Origin: Propylenella binzhouense
GTDB lineage: Bacteria; Pseudomonadota; Alphaproteobacteria; Rhizobiales; Afifellaceae
Length of the DNA stretch: 64,000 bases
Direction: 5' to 3'
Assembly: GCF_009866965.1 (NCBI RefSeq)
Contig: NZ_SPKJ01000007.1
Coordinates: 1-64,000, forward strand
In this document: piece after piece, positions 43,304 through 52,520 of the stretch
How positions within the stretch are numbered: the first letter of the stretch is position 1
Layout of the letters: the number at the start of each line of letters is the position of its first letter
Translations under genes and position numbers: made by a program
Notes under the pieces: generated by a model
Database searches by the model: none
What the model saw: the letters and a program-made list of their open reading frames with translations, nothing else
What the model was told of the DNA's origin: nothing

Positions 43304-43789
43304 ATGACCGATGGTTCTCCGATGAGCGCTCGGGCGCAGTCTGACAGCTCCGCGGGGTGGCGGCAGATCCCCGACGCTTCTTTCGCGACGTTACTCGGGC
43401 CGCTCTGGCTGCGCGAGGAGGATGGTCGCCCCGTGTTCGGCTTTCAGACCGAAGCGCGCCACGCCAATAGCCGCGGCGTGGTGCATGGCGGAGTGCTCGC
43501 TTTGTTCGCCGACCACGCGCTCGGTCGCAGTCTGCGGCTTCAGGAGCGCGCGGACCGTCAGGCGACCATCCAGCTGCAGGTCCAGTATATTGCGCCAGTC
43601 ATCCCCGGCGATTTCCTCGAAGCGCGGGCGGAGGTGCTGCGCAGCACCACGCATGTCGCCTATCTCCGGGGCATCCTCAGCGTCGGCGGCAAGGTCGTCG
43701 TGGAGACAAGCGGATTGTGGAAGCTGAGCCGCGGCAGGCGGGAAAGCGCCGGGGCCGAGCTGCCGGATGCGGAAAGGGGCCAGGGATGA
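43304..43789 (+). CDS. PaaI-type hot-dog thioesterase
   Basis: 161-aa single hot-dog domain. The family motif is HANSRGVVHGGVLALFADHA (N, HGG and D are the usual positions), then the beta sheet with QATIQLQVQYIAPVIPGDFL and VVVETSGLWKL. It probably hydrolyses dead-end acyl-CoA esters to release CoA. The ATG at 43304 is chosen; a second ATG at 43322 is possible. It overlaps the ThDP enzyme gene by ATGA, so it is the first gene of the region B operon. Confidence 0.87.
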   Translation: MTDGSPMSARAQSDSSAGWRQIPDASFATLLGPLWLREEDGRPVFGFQTEARHANSRGVVHGGVLALFADHALGRSLRLQERADRQATIQLQVQYIAPVIPGDFLEARAEVLRSTTHVAYLRGILSVGGKVVVETSGLWKLSRGRRESAGAELPDAERGQG

Positions 43790-45447
43790 AAATCTACGAG
43801 GCCGTTGCCGACGCACTGGCCGCTGAGCGCGTGGACCCGATCTTCGGGCTGATGGGCGACGGCAACATGTCGCTGTGGTCGACGGTCGCGGCGCGCAGGC
43901 AGGCCGAGATCCTGTCGGCCCGCAACGAAGCCGGCGCGATCGCCATGGCCGACGGCTATTTCCGCGCCACGGGACGCCTCGGCGTAGCGACCGTCACCTG
44001 CGGACCCGGCCTGACCCAGATCGGCACCTCGCTGATGGCGGCGGCGCGCAACAGGTCGGCCATCCTGGTGCTCACCGGCGAAATCCCGCCGCATGCCGTC
44101 AACAGGCTGCAGTCGATGGACCAGCGCCGTTTCGTCGAGGCCTGCAGCGCGCGCTATCTGTCGATCACCGGCACGGCCTCGCTGGCCCGCGAGATCGTCG
44201 AAGCCTTTCGGCTGGCGCGGCTCGAATCCTGCCCGGTCGTGCTCAACATGCCGAACGACATCCAGGAATGGGACTTCGCCCATCCCTGGCGCTACATCGC
44301 GTCCGACGATCTTCTCCCGCCGGCCGATCCGGCGCCGAACGAGGAGGATGTCGAGCGCCTGGTCGAGGCGGTGATGGCCTCGCAACGGCCGATCCTCATC
44401 GCCGGGCGCGGCGCGAAGCTCTCGGGCGCCGTGCCGGGCATCCGCGCGCTCGCCGAGCGCATCGGCGCGCTTCTGAGCACATCGCTGCAGATGAAGGGGA
44501 CCTTCTCGCAGGACGAGTGGTCGGTCGGCATTGTCGGCGGCTATTCCTCGGCCGTCACCGAGGGGCTCTGCCGGCAGGCCGACCTCGTCATCGGCGTCGG
44601 TGCCGAGATCGGCCATTATACGAGCTGGGGCGGCACGCTGTTTCCACAGGCGCGCCTGATCCGTATCGATACGGCGGCGAGCCTGGGCGATGTGGCCGCG
44701 GCACCCGGCCTGCATATCCGCGCCGATGCCGCCAAGACCGTCTCCCGCCTTACGGCCGCCCTGGAAGAGCGGCAGGTACGCCGGGAAGGCTTCCGCACGC
44801 CCGCAACTGCCGAGACGCTGGCGCAGCGGCCGGAGCCGTTCCCCCCGGCCACCGACGGGCTCGATCCGCGCCGGCTCGCCCGCGCGCTTGGCGCCGCGCT
44901 GCCGGACGACGCGATGATCACCTGCGGCGTCGGCCATTTCCAGGGTTTCGTCGCCATGTACCTGCCGGTGCGCCCCGGCAACGAGGTCGAGTTCTCCAGC
45001 CAGTTCGGCGCGGTGGGCCAGACGCTGCCGGTGGCGATCGGCATCGGGGCGGCCCGGCCGGGCAGGCCGCATCTCGTCATCGAAGGCGATGGCAGCCTGA
45101 TGATGAACATGCAGGAACTGGAGACCGCGGCGCGGCACAAGGTGTCCATGGTGCTGGTGGTGTGGAACGACAGCGGTTACGGCGCCGAGTTCCATCGCCT
45201 GCCGCTCAAGGGCTTCACGGGCGATACGGCGAAATGGAGCTCGCCCGACTTCGTGGCGCTCGCCAAGGCTTTCGGCGGCGACGGCGTGACGCTGACCGAC
45301 CTCGACGCCCTGCCGGAAGCGGTCGCGCGCGGCATGGGCTTCGAGGGGCTTTTCGTCATCGACGCGCGGGTCTCGCAATCGGAAACGAGCGACAGCTACC
45401 GCAAGCTCTACAAGGGCGAGCCGAACCGCGCGCCCCTGCTTGCGTGA
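43786..45447 (+). CDS. ThDP-dependent enzyme, paralogue of the one at 18421
   Basis: 553-aa thiamine diphosphate enzyme. The N-terminus IFGLMGDGNMSLWS repeats the rare LMGDGNM feature of the region A protein. The activating Glu is E48 (ARNEAGAIAMADGYF). The ThDP motif is GDGSLMMNMQELETAARHK with WNDSGYGAEFHRL. The three-domain layout and length match acetolactate synthase and 2-hydroxyacyl-CoA lyase relatives. The conserved pairing of such a gene with thiolase-like/DUF35 and CaiB genes in both clusters suggests a shared C-C cleavage or decarboxylation step. The start is the ATG within the thioesterase stop. Confidence 0.88.
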   Translation: MKIYEAVADALAAERVDPIFGLMGDGNMSLWSTVAARRQAEILSARNEAGAIAMADGYFRATGRLGVATVTCGPGLTQIGTSLMAAARNRSAILVLTGEIPPHAVNRLQSMDQRRFVEACSARYLSITGTASLAREIVEAFRLARLESCPVVLNMPNDIQEWDFAHPWRYIASDDLLPPADPAPNEEDVERLVEAVMASQRPILIAGRGAKLSGAVPGIRALAERIGALLSTSLQMKGTFSQDEWSVGIVGGYSSAVTEGLCRQADLVIGVGAEIGHYTSWGGTLFPQARLIRIDTAASLGDVAAAPGLHIRADAAKTVSRLTAALEERQVRREGFRTPATAETLAQRPEPFPPATDGLDPRRLARALGAALPDDAMITCGVGHFQGFVAMYLPVRPGNEVEFSSQFGAVGQTLPVAIGIGAARPGRPHLVIEGDGSLMMNMQELETAARHKVSMVLVVWNDSGYGAEFHRLPLKGFTGDTAKWSSPDFVALAKAFGGDGVTLTDLDALPEAVARGMGFEGLFVIDARVSQSETSDSYRKLYKGEPNRAPLLA

Positions 45448-45498
45448 GCGCGCCGGCATCGCCGGTTTGCCTGCTTGAATTCTGATCGGTAGAAACAT

Positions 45499-45512
45499 AT
45501 ACCAGCAAGAAT
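45499..45512. promoter_or_regulatory. ATACCAG half-site, region B regulon element
   Basis: ATACCAGCAAGAAT, 38 bp before the acyl-CoA synthetase start. Only the left half (TATACCAG) matches the element found at 51255, 52450, 60278 and 62218; a GATCGGTA half-site lies at 45484-45491. It is the weakest member of the set. Confidence 0.35.
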
Positions 45513-45550
45513 ACAAACGCGGGCGACCCCATCGGGAGGACGAGGAGACG

Positions 45551-47701
45551 ATGCGTCAAGCCCAGGCTGTGCGGGCAGACCCACCGGCGCAATCCGATGC
45601 GGCCGGCACGCTGCTCAATCCGCGCTCGATCGCGATCGTCGGGGCCTCAGACCGCTCGCGCTGGTCCTCGATGCTCGTGCAGAATCTCGATGCGACCGGT
45701 TTCGAAGGGCGGCTGGCGCTGGTCAACCCAAAGGGCGGTACGGTCCACGGCCGGCCGGCTGCGAGAAGTTGCGCCGAGATCGGGGCCGGGATCGACTTGG
45801 GTGTCGTCGTGGTGCCGCAGGACGCGGTGATCGACGTCGTTGCCGAGCTTGCGGAGGCCGGCGCCCGCTCGGCCATGGTCCTGACCTCGGGCTTCGCCGA
45901 GACCGGCGAGGAGGGGGCGGAGCGCCAGCGCAGGCTGGTCGAGACGGCCCGCGCGCGCGGCGTGCGTCTGCTCGGGCCCAACAGCCTCGGCTTCATCAAC
46001 CTTGCCGAGAATGTCTTCGCCTGGGCCACGCCGCTGCGGCCGCTCTCGCGCCGCGAGGGTGTGGGGATTGTCTCGCAGAGCGGCGCCACCGCGCTGTTCC
46101 TCGCCGACCTCGCCCACGAGCAGGATATCGGGCTGAGCCACGTCATTGCCACCGGCAACGAGGCCGATCTCGACGGTACCGTCTTCCTGGATTATCTGGT
46201 CGACCATCCGGCAACGCGCTCCATCGCGGTCTTCCTGGAAACGATCCGCGATCCGGCCGCCTTCATCCGCTCCGCCGAGCGCGCGCTCGCCAGCGGCAAG
46301 CCGTTGGTGGCGCTGAAAGTCGGTGCGAGCGAGGTGACCGCGCGCTCGGCCGAGGCCCATACCGGGGCGCTCGTCGGCGACGACCGGGTCTTCGAGGGCA
46401 TCTGCCGCCAATACGGCATCATCCGCGTTTCCTCGGTGGAGGACCTTCTGGTCACCGCCGACATCGCCGCCCGCACCGGCATGCTCCGGCCGGGCGGCCT
46501 GGCGGTGCTGTCCAATTCGGGCGGGATTTGCGAGATCGCCGCCGACCGCGCCGATGCCTGCGGGCTGATGATGCCCGAGCTCTCCGGCGAGACGAGCCGG
46601 AAGCTGCGCGAGCTCATTCCCGGCTTCGGGACGCCGCACAATCCGCTCGACCTCACCGGCGGCATCGACCCGCTCCGGACAGAGCAGATCGTGCGCCTGA
46701 TCGGCGGGCAGGAGGATTATGCGGCGGTGCTTTGCCCCTATTATCCGGTGCCTTCCACGCCCGACCAGATCAACGAGCGGCTCACGGCCCTCCATGACGG
46801 GCTGTCGCGCGGCCTGAAGGGCCTCGACATTCCGGGCCTGCTGGTCAGCTACACCAATGCGGTGGTCACCGACCTGACGCGTTCGATCGTGGCCAAGTCG
46901 GACATGCCCTACCATGCCTGCGGCCTCGACCGCGCGCTGACCGCCCTGGCAGGCATCGCCCGGTGGTCGGAGCGCAAGCGCAGCTTCGCGGGCCGCGAGA
47001 ATGTCGCGGCGGCGGTGGAGGGGGCGGGGCAGGGGCAGGCCGCGCGCCCGCGCAGCGAACACGAGGCGCTGGCCTTCCTCGCCGGGCACGGGGTGCCCGT
47101 CGTGCCGGCGCATCTGGTGCGCAGCCGCGAGGAGGCGGCCGCCGCGGCCGCCGCGATCGGCGGCCCCGCGGTGGTGAAGATCGCCTCGCCCGACATCGCG
47201 CACAAGAGCGACATCGGCGGCGTCATCCTCAACCTCGACGGCGAGGAGGCGGTAGCCGAAGGGTTTGCGCGCGTGGTCGAGGCGGCGCGGGAGCGCAAGC
47301 CGGAAGCGCGCATCGACGGCGCGTTGGTGCTGCCGATGCGCCAAGGCGGCCTGGAACTGTTCGTCGGGTGCAGCCGCGATCCCCAATGGGGGCCGGTCCT
47401 GGCGGTCGGGCTCGGCGGCATCTTCGTGGAGGTGCTGAAGGACGTGTCGCTGCGCCTTCTGCCTGTCTCCGAGGCGGAGGTCCGCCGCATGCTGGGCGAG
47501 TTGCGCGGCAAGGCGCTGCTGGACGGCCAGCGCGGCATTCCGCCCGCCGACCTCGACGCGGTCGCCGCGGCAGTTGCCGCCATCGGGCGCGCCGCGCTTT
47601 CCGCAGGGCCAGAGCTTGCCGCCCTGGACGTCAACCCGCTCTGGGTGCGCGGCGACCGGGTGGAGGCGCTTGACGCCTATTTCGACTGGAACGCCGGGTA
47701 A
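45551..47701 (+). CDS. ADP-forming acyl-CoA synthetase (acetate-CoA ligase family)
   Basis: 716-aa fused NDP-forming acyl-CoA synthetase. The N-terminal CoA-binding domain has IAIVGASDRSRWSSMLVQNL and GPNSLGFIN. The CoA-ligase domain has GIVSQSGATA, with the phosphorylated His expected in EAHTGALVGDDRVFEGI. The C-terminal ATP-grasp domain has VVKIASPDIAHKSDIGGVIL. It reversibly makes acyl-CoA from acid, ATP and CoA. GAGGAG precedes the ATG. In this cluster it could activate the imported acid or recover ATP from a released acyl-CoA. Confidence 0.9.
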   Translation: MRQAQAVRADPPAQSDAAGTLLNPRSIAIVGASDRSRWSSMLVQNLDATGFEGRLALVNPKGGTVHGRPAARSCAEIGAGIDLGVVVVPQDAVIDVVAELAEAGARSAMVLTSGFAETGEEGAERQRRLVETARARGVRLLGPNSLGFINLAENVFAWATPLRPLSRREGVGIVSQSGATALFLADLAHEQDIGLSHVIATGNEADLDGTVFLDYLVDHPATRSIAVFLETIRDPAAFIRSAERALASGKPLVALKVGASEVTARSAEAHTGALVGDDRVFEGICRQYGIIRVSSVEDLLVTADIAARTGMLRPGGLAVLSNSGGICEIAADRADACGLMMPELSGETSRKLRELIPGFGTPHNPLDLTGGIDPLRTEQIVRLIGGQEDYAAVLCPYYPVPSTPDQINERLTALHDGLSRGLKGLDIPGLLVSYTNAVVTDLTRSIVAKSDMPYHACGLDRALTALAGIARWSERKRSFAGRENVAAAVEGAGQGQAARPRSEHEALAFLAGHGVPVVPAHLVRSREEAAAAAAAIGGPAVVKIASPDIAHKSDIGGVILNLDGEEAVAEGFARVVEAARERKPEARIDGALVLPMRQGGLELFVGCSRDPQWGPVLAVGLGGIFVEVLKDVSLRLLPVSEAEVRRMLGELRGKALLDGQRGIPPADLDAVAAAVAAIGRAALSAGPELAALDVNPLWVRGDRVEALDAYFDWNAG

Positions 47702-47714
47702 GGAACGAGAGACG

Positions 47715-48866
47715 ATGTCGCTGAAAGGCAAGGGTGCGGTCACCGGCATCGGCGAGACCGACTATATGCGGGCCTCGCCGAAAGACGCTTTCGAGCTCCA
47801 GATCGAGGCATCGTTGAAGGCGATCGCCGATGCGGGCCTCTCGCCGAGGGACATAGACGGGATCATCCCGATCGGCATCACAGGCGCGCCGGCCGAGGCC
47901 TTCGTCACCAATTTCGGCATCCCCGACCTCCGCTTCTCCGCCATCACGCCGCTCGGCGGCGCAAGCGGCATCGCCGCGCTGCAGGCCGCGGTGGCGGCGA
48001 TCTCGGCCGGCATCTGCAACCATGTCCTGATCCCCTCGGGCCGCAACGTGTCCTCCGGCGCGCGCGCCGGGGTGCGCATCCACCAGATGCCGCAGTTCCA
48101 CCTCGTCACCGAGTTCGAATACCCGCTGGGCGCGATATCGCCGGCGCAGCTCTATGCGCCGATGGCGCGGCGCCACATGGAACTCTACGGCACGACCAGC
48201 CGGCAGTTCGCCGAGGTGGCGATCGCCATGCGCGAGCATGCGATCCTGCACGGCAACGCCGTGATGAAGAAGCCGATCACGGTCGAGGACCACCAGAATT
48301 CGCGCATGATCACCGACCCGTTCCGGCTGCTCGACTGCAGCCTCGAAAGCGACGGCGGCGCGGCCCTCGTGGTCAGCGCGGCCGAGCGCGCCCGCGACAT
48401 GAGGCAGCCGGTGGTGGAGATCCTGGGCGTGGCGGAAGGCCACCCGGACTCGCCGAGCTCGATCACCCAGCGCCCCGACATCACCCGGCTTGGCATTGCC
48501 AAGGCCGCGCCCAAGGCTTTCGGCATGGCCGGCGTCACGCCCGAGGACATCCAGGTCGCCGAGATCTACGACTGCTTCACCTACATCGTGATCTGCCAGC
48601 TCGAGGACATGGGCTTCTGCAAGAAGGGGGAGGGCGGCGCCTTCGTCGAGGGCGGCCGGCTGCGGCTCGGCGGTGCACTGCCGACCAACACCCATGGCGG
48701 GCTCCTGTCGCAGGCGCACATGCTCGGCATGAACCACATCGTGGAGCTGGTCCGGCAGTTGCGCGGGCAGGGCGGCAGGACCCAGGTCGCCGATGCCAGG
48801 CTTGGCCTCGCGACCGGCTACGGCGATCTCGGCGACGGCGCCCTCACGATCATGGCCCGGGCATAG
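47715..48866 (+). CDS. Thiolase-like protein lacking the catalytic Cys (aldolase candidate)
   Basis: 383-aa SCP2-type thiolase-superfamily protein. The usual nucleophile region reads SAITPLGGASGIAAL, with no Cys. It keeps VAEIYDCFTYIVICQLEDMG with the Tyr-Asp pair and ends with NTHGGLLSQAHMLGMNHIVE and LRGQGGRTQVADARLG. It is most similar in layout to the region A protein at 20859 (both have EDLGFCKKGEGGxF or EDMGFCKKGEGGAF). It lies 13 bp after the ligase and is followed by its DUF35 partner. The ATG at 47715 follows GGAACGAGAG. Confidence 0.85.
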   Translation: MSLKGKGAVTGIGETDYMRASPKDAFELQIEASLKAIADAGLSPRDIDGIIPIGITGAPAEAFVTNFGIPDLRFSAITPLGGASGIAALQAAVAAISAGICNHVLIPSGRNVSSGARAGVRIHQMPQFHLVTEFEYPLGAISPAQLYAPMARRHMELYGTTSRQFAEVAIAMREHAILHGNAVMKKPITVEDHQNSRMITDPFRLLDCSLESDGGAALVVSAAERARDMRQPVVEILGVAEGHPDSPSSITQRPDITRLGIAKAAPKAFGMAGVTPEDIQVAEIYDCFTYIVICQLEDMGFCKKGEGGAFVEGGRLRLGGALPTNTHGGLLSQAHMLGMNHIVELVRQLRGQGGRTQVADARLGLATGYGDLGDGALTIMARA

Positions 48867-48875
48867 GAGGTGACG

Positions 48876-49298
48876 ATGGCGGCCAAACCCGAACCGCACG
48901 AGACCGAGCTGTCGCGCCCCTACTGGGACGCGGCGCGCAAGGGCGTGCTTCTGATCCAGAAGTGCGCCAACTGCGGCAAGCTGCGGCATTATCCGCAACT
49001 CGTCTGCGATCGCTGTCATTCGCTGGGCGTGGAGTGGGTCGAGGCGAGCGGCAAGGGTGAAGTGCATTCCTGGACCGTGGCGCATCACGTCTTCCATCCC
49101 GGCTTCGCCGGGGAGGTTCCCTACGCGCTGGTGACGGTGGACCTCGCGGAAGGGGTGCGCGCGCTCGGGCGCCTGGAGGGCATGGAGGCCGGTGCGCTGC
49201 GGCTCGGATTCCCGGTCGAAGCCGGCTTCCATGTCGAGGAGAACGGTACGCCGGTGCTGCGTTTCCGCCCCGCCGGGACGAGGAGAAACGACAGATGA
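48876..49298 (+). CDS. DUF35 zinc-ribbon/OB-fold partner protein
   Basis: 140-aa protein with zinc-ribbon Cys4 (QKCANCGKLRHYPQLVCDRC) and an OB-fold (GEVHSWTVAHHVFHPGFAGE, then VPYALVTVDLAEGVRALGRL). It is the partner of the preceding thiolase-like protein. The ATG at 48876 has an AGGAGG box at the right distance; a GTG at 48870 would overlap that box. It overlaps the next gene by ATGA. Confidence 0.9.
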   Translation: MAAKPEPHETELSRPYWDAARKGVLLIQKCANCGKLRHYPQLVCDRCHSLGVEWVEASGKGEVHSWTVAHHVFHPGFAGEVPYALVTVDLAEGVRALGRLEGMEAGALRLGFPVEAGFHVEENGTPVLRFRPAGTRRNDR

Positions 49299-50428
49299 GA
49301 ACCAGGATCGCGGAGCGGCTCGGCTGCGACGTGCCGATCTTCGCGTTTTCCCACTGCCGCGACGTCGTGGTCGCGGTGACGAAGGCAGGCGGCTTCGGCG
49401 TACTCGGCGCGGCAACCTTCGGTCCGGAGCAGCTCGAAGCCGAGCTGCGCTGGATCGACGACCATATCGAGGGCCGGCCCTACGGCGTCGACGTGATCAT
49501 CCCGACCAAATACGACGCCAAGGCGGAGGCCGAGACGGGCAGGACCGACCTGCACGACCTGATCCCGCCCGAGCACAAGGCGTTCATGAAGCGCATCCTC
49601 GACGAGGCAGGCGTGCCGGAACTGCCCGAGGACGAGCGCGAGCGGGTCCACCGCGAGATCATGGAGGGGCGCGGCGCCATGACGCCGGAAGGCGCGCGCA
49701 AACTGGTGCGCACCGCGCTGGCGCATCCCCAGGTGAAGCTCGTCGTCAGCGCGCTCGGGGCTCCTCCGCCCGATATAGTGGCGGAGTTGAAGCAGCGCGA
49801 CGTGATGCTCGGCGCGCTCTGCGGCAAGCCGGCGCATGCGGTCCGGCAGAAGGAGGCGGGAGTCGAACTGATCATCGCGCAGGGAACGGAGGCCGGCGGG
49901 CACACGGGCGACATCTCCACGCTGGTGCTGGTGCCGCAGGTGATCGACGCCGTGAACAACGAGATCCCCGTGCTGGCGGCCGGCGGCATCGCCCGCGGCA
50001 GCCAGGTGGCGGCGGCCCTCGCGCTGGGCGCGGAAGGCGTGTGGTGCGGGACGATCTGGCTCGGCACGCAGGAGAGCGAGCTCAACACTTTCGAGAAGGA
50101 AGCGATCTTCCGCGCCCGCACCGAGGACGCGGTGCGCCGACGCGCGCGCACGGGCAAGCCGGTGCGCATGCTCAAGAGCAAGCTGTCGGAGGCTTGGGAG
50201 GAGCCGGGCGCGCCGTCCTATCTCCTGCCGCCGCTGCAGGGCATCCTCTACAACGAGGCGCATGCGCGGGTGGTGCGTGCCCAGCGTGGCGACCTGTTCT
50301 CCTTTCCCGCGGGCCAGGTGGTCGGCGCCATGGCCGGCGAGACCACGGTGAAGGACGTGATGTACCAGATGCAGCTCGAATATCTGGAGGCGATGGAGCG
50401 CCTGGTCGCGCTGCAGCCGAAGGAATGA
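49295..50428 (+). CDS. Nitronate monooxygenase-family flavoprotein
   Basis: 377-aa FMN TIM-barrel protein of the nitronate monooxygenase/2-nitropropane dioxygenase family. FMN-phosphate binding uses TEAGGHTGDISTLVLVPQ and IPVLAAGGIARGSQVAAAL, and the N-terminal IFAFSHCRDVVVAVTKAGGF is typical. Family members also include enoyl-ACP reductases and oxidases of CoA or other esters. Placement between a DUF35 and an enoyl-CoA hydratase gene makes a redox step on an acyl-CoA more likely than nitronate chemistry. It has ATGA coupling to the DUF35 gene. Confidence 0.85.
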   Translation: MRTRIAERLGCDVPIFAFSHCRDVVVAVTKAGGFGVLGAATFGPEQLEAELRWIDDHIEGRPYGVDVIIPTKYDAKAEAETGRTDLHDLIPPEHKAFMKRILDEAGVPELPEDERERVHREIMEGRGAMTPEGARKLVRTALAHPQVKLVVSALGAPPPDIVAELKQRDVMLGALCGKPAHAVRQKEAGVELIIAQGTEAGGHTGDISTLVLVPQVIDAVNNEIPVLAAGGIARGSQVAAALALGAEGVWCGTIWLGTQESELNTFEKEAIFRARTEDAVRRRARTGKPVRMLKSKLSEAWEEPGAPSYLLPPLQGILYNEAHARVVRAQRGDLFSFPAGQVVGAMAGETTVKDVMYQMQLEYLEAMERLVALQPKE

Positions 50429-50442
50429 CGAGGAGCAGGACC

Positions 50443-51207
50443 GTGACCGACGAAGTTCTCGTGGAGAAGACGGACGGGCTGATGATCATCACGATCAACC
50501 GCCCGCATGTTCGCAACGCCGTGAACCGCGCGGTCTCTTACGGGGTGTGCGCCGCGGTGGACGAGCTCGACGCCAGCGACGAGCTGCGGGTCGGCATCCT
50601 CACCGGCGCCGGCGGCAATTTCTGCGCGGGCATGGATCTCAAGGCCTTCCTGGCCGGAGAGGTGACGCGCGTCGAGGGCCGCGGCATCCTGGGAATCGCC
50701 CAGACGCCGCCGAAGAAGCCGCTGATTGCGGCTGTCGAGGGCTATGCGCTTGCCGGCGGTTTCGAATCCGTGCTGGCCTGCGATCTGGTGGTGGCGGCCA
50801 GGGACGCGAAATTCGGCCTGCCGGAGGCGCGGCGCGGGCTTGCGGCCGCGGCCGGCGGCCTGCTGCGCCTGCCTCGCCTCATCCCGCAGCGCGTCGCAAT
50901 GGAGATGGCGCTCACCGGCGAGATGGTCACGGCCGAGCGCATGCACCAGTTCGGGCTGATCAACCGCCTCACCGAGCCGGGCCATGCGCTCTCCGGAGCG
51001 ATCGAGCTTGCCCGCGCCATCTCCGCCAACGCGCCGCTTTCCGTCGCCGCCAGCAAGCGCGTCATCACCGAGCAGGTCGACTGGCCGCTCGACGAGATGT
51101 TCGAGCGTCAGAAGGCGATCACAGGCCAGCTCCTGGAATCGGAGGATGCGCGCGAGGGTGCCTCCGCCTTCGCCGAGAAGCGCGCGCCCGTCTGGCGGGG
51201 CCGCTGA
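50443..51207 (+). CDS. Enoyl-CoA hydratase/isomerase family protein
   Basis: 254-aa crotonase. The first oxyanion segment is NFCAGMDLKAFLAGE and the second VEGYALAGGFE; GLPEARRGLAAAAGGLLRLP has a Glu at the usual catalytic place, and it ends EKRAPVWRGR. The GTG at 50443 has an AGGAG box 7-8 nt upstream; an ATG at 50425 overlaps the previous stop but has a poor site. It probably hydrates an enoyl-CoA. It matches the hydratase of region A in role but not closely in sequence. Confidence 0.9.
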   Translation: MTDEVLVEKTDGLMIITINRPHVRNAVNRAVSYGVCAAVDELDASDELRVGILTGAGGNFCAGMDLKAFLAGEVTRVEGRGILGIAQTPPKKPLIAAVEGYALAGGFESVLACDLVVAARDAKFGLPEARRGLAAAAGGLLRLPRLIPQRVAMEMALTGEMVTAERMHQFGLINRLTEPGHALSGAIELARAISANAPLSVAASKRVITEQVDWPLDEMFERQKAITGQLLESEDAREGASAFAEKRAPVWRGR

Positions 51208-51254
51208 GGCCTCTTTACCTTCCGGAACCACTTGGTTTTATCACGAATGAATTT

Positions 51255-51268
51255 ATACTGGACGGTAA
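51255..51268. promoter_or_regulatory. ATACTGGACGGTAA, region B regulon element
   Basis: Inverted TAC(C/T)-N4-GGTA-type site 62 bp before the DctP gene. It matches the sites at 52450, 62218 and 62252 in spacing (10-bp core) and in the outer A/T. The hydratase stop is 47 bp upstream, so a promoter for dctP probably lies here. Confidence 0.5.
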
Positions 51269-51330
51269 GTCCGGGATGACCTGCCGGCAAGGCGGCGAGA
51301 GGGCCCTGGATCTCACAGGAGGAAATCAGG

Positions 51331-52368
51331 ATGAGATTCGTTTCGACGCGCCTGGGCGTGACGCTCCTGGGCATGGCGGCTGCACTGGCCGTGGGCGTGG
51401 GGTCGGCCGCGGCGCGGACGGTGATCCGCTATTCGCCGTGGCTCCCGGCCCACCACGCCGTGCATGACGGGCTGATCCGCCCCTGGATCAAGGAAGTTGA
51501 GCGGGTGACGGAGGGCCGGGTCTCGGTCGAGTTCCTGCCCAAGGCGGTGGGTACGGCCGCCAGCCAGTTCGACGTCGTCCGCGACGGCCTCGCCGACATG
51601 GGCGTCATCCTGCCGGGCTACACGCCGGGCCGTTTCCCGTTGCTCGAAATGGGCGAACTCCCGCTTCTGTCGAGCGATGCGGCTGTGATCGCGCCGGCCT
51701 TCTATCGGTCCTATTTCAAGCATTTCGCGGCGCTGGAACCGCTTAAGGGCACGCATGTGCTGACGATCTTCTCCACGACGCCGAACCAGCTCGTCACCGA
51801 CACGAAGATCATCGAGACGCTCTCCGATTTCAGCGGGCTCAAGCTGCGCGCGCCGACCGTCACCAGCATCCCCATCATCAATGCGCTTGGCGCGGTGCCG
51901 GTACAGAAGCCGGTCTCGGAAATGTACGAGCTGGCCTCAACCGGCGTGGTGGACGGCACCTTTTTCGCCGCGACGGCGATCAACGACTGGAAGCTCGCCG
52001 AGCTGCTGCCCTACATGACCAAGGTTCCCGGCGGTATCGGCCAGCCGGTGATGGCCTTCCTGGTCAACGAGGCGACCTGGAACTCCATTTCCGAAGAGGA
52101 CCGCAAGGCGATCATGGAGGTTTCCGGCGAGAAACTCGCCGCCGCCGCGGGAAAGAACTACGCCGAATCGGAGGAGGCCGCTTACGCCAAGCTCAAGCAG
52201 GCGGGTGTAACCATCCAGGACGCCAGCCCTTCGCTCGTCCAGGAACTGAAGCAGGCGCTCGCGCCTGTCGAGGCCGAATGGGTCGCCAAGGCCAAGGCGA
52301 ACGGGCTGGAAGATCCCGCCGCGGTCCTGGCCGAATTCCGCGCCGATATGGCGGAAGCCGAGAAATAG
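51331..52368 (+). CDS. dctP: TRAP transporter substrate-binding protein DctP
   Basis: 345-aa exported binding protein of a TRAP transporter. The signal peptide is about 1-27 (MRFVSTRLGVTLLGMAAALA, cleavage near AAAR). In the mature protein the family pattern appears as RVSVEFLPKAVGTAASQFDV, the conserved ligand Arg lies in LKLRAPTVTS, and PVSEMYELASTGVVDGT follows. It is strongly similar to the DctP at 62325-63377 (shared ILPGYTPGRFP). No DctQ or DctM gene follows it; the nearest is 11 kb downstream, so it may share that permease. A good ribosome binding site (CAGGAGGAAA) precedes it. Confidence 0.92.
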   Translation: MRFVSTRLGVTLLGMAAALAVGVGSAAARTVIRYSPWLPAHHAVHDGLIRPWIKEVERVTEGRVSVEFLPKAVGTAASQFDVVRDGLADMGVILPGYTPGRFPLLEMGELPLLSSDAAVIAPAFYRSYFKHFAALEPLKGTHVLTIFSTTPNQLVTDTKIIETLSDFSGLKLRAPTVTSIPIINALGAVPVQKPVSEMYELASTGVVDGTFFAATAINDWKLAELLPYMTKVPGGIGQPVMAFLVNEATWNSISEEDRKAIMEVSGEKLAAAAGKNYAESEEAAYAKLKQAGVTIQDASPSLVQELKQALAPVEAEWVAKAKANGLEDPAAVLAEFRADMAEAEK

Positions 52369-52449
52369 GATCGGATCAAACTCCGTCGCCGCGGGTTCCA
52401 GGCGCGGCGGGGGGCACTTTCGGACTTGTGTACCGACCGGAAGAAAGAT

Positions 52450-52463
52450 ATACCAATCGGTAA
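52450..52463. promoter_or_regulatory. ATACCAATCGGTAA, region B regulon element
   Basis: Near-perfect TACC-N4-GGTA palindrome (TACCAATCGGTA at 52451-52462) 57 bp before the acyl-CoA ligase start and 81 bp after the dctP stop. Another partial copy, TACCGACCGG, is at 52433. It is one of the clearest members of the set. Confidence 0.6.
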
Positions 52464-52520
52464 TCGGCTCCTGATTTCGTCAGATGGCCGAACGGGCAGT
52501 TCGATCAATACGACATTGGC

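Noticed and set aside
43660-47749. Antisense open frames of 618 and 700 codons opposite the ThDP enzyme and acyl-CoA synthetase genes
   Set aside because: Composition follows the sense genes and no domain or start signal is visible. Similar shadows occur at 47631-49415, 53708-55813 and 60839-62110.
49295-50428. True nitronate monooxygenase role
   Set aside because: The family is broad and all neighbours are acyl-CoA genes; I keep only the family name.
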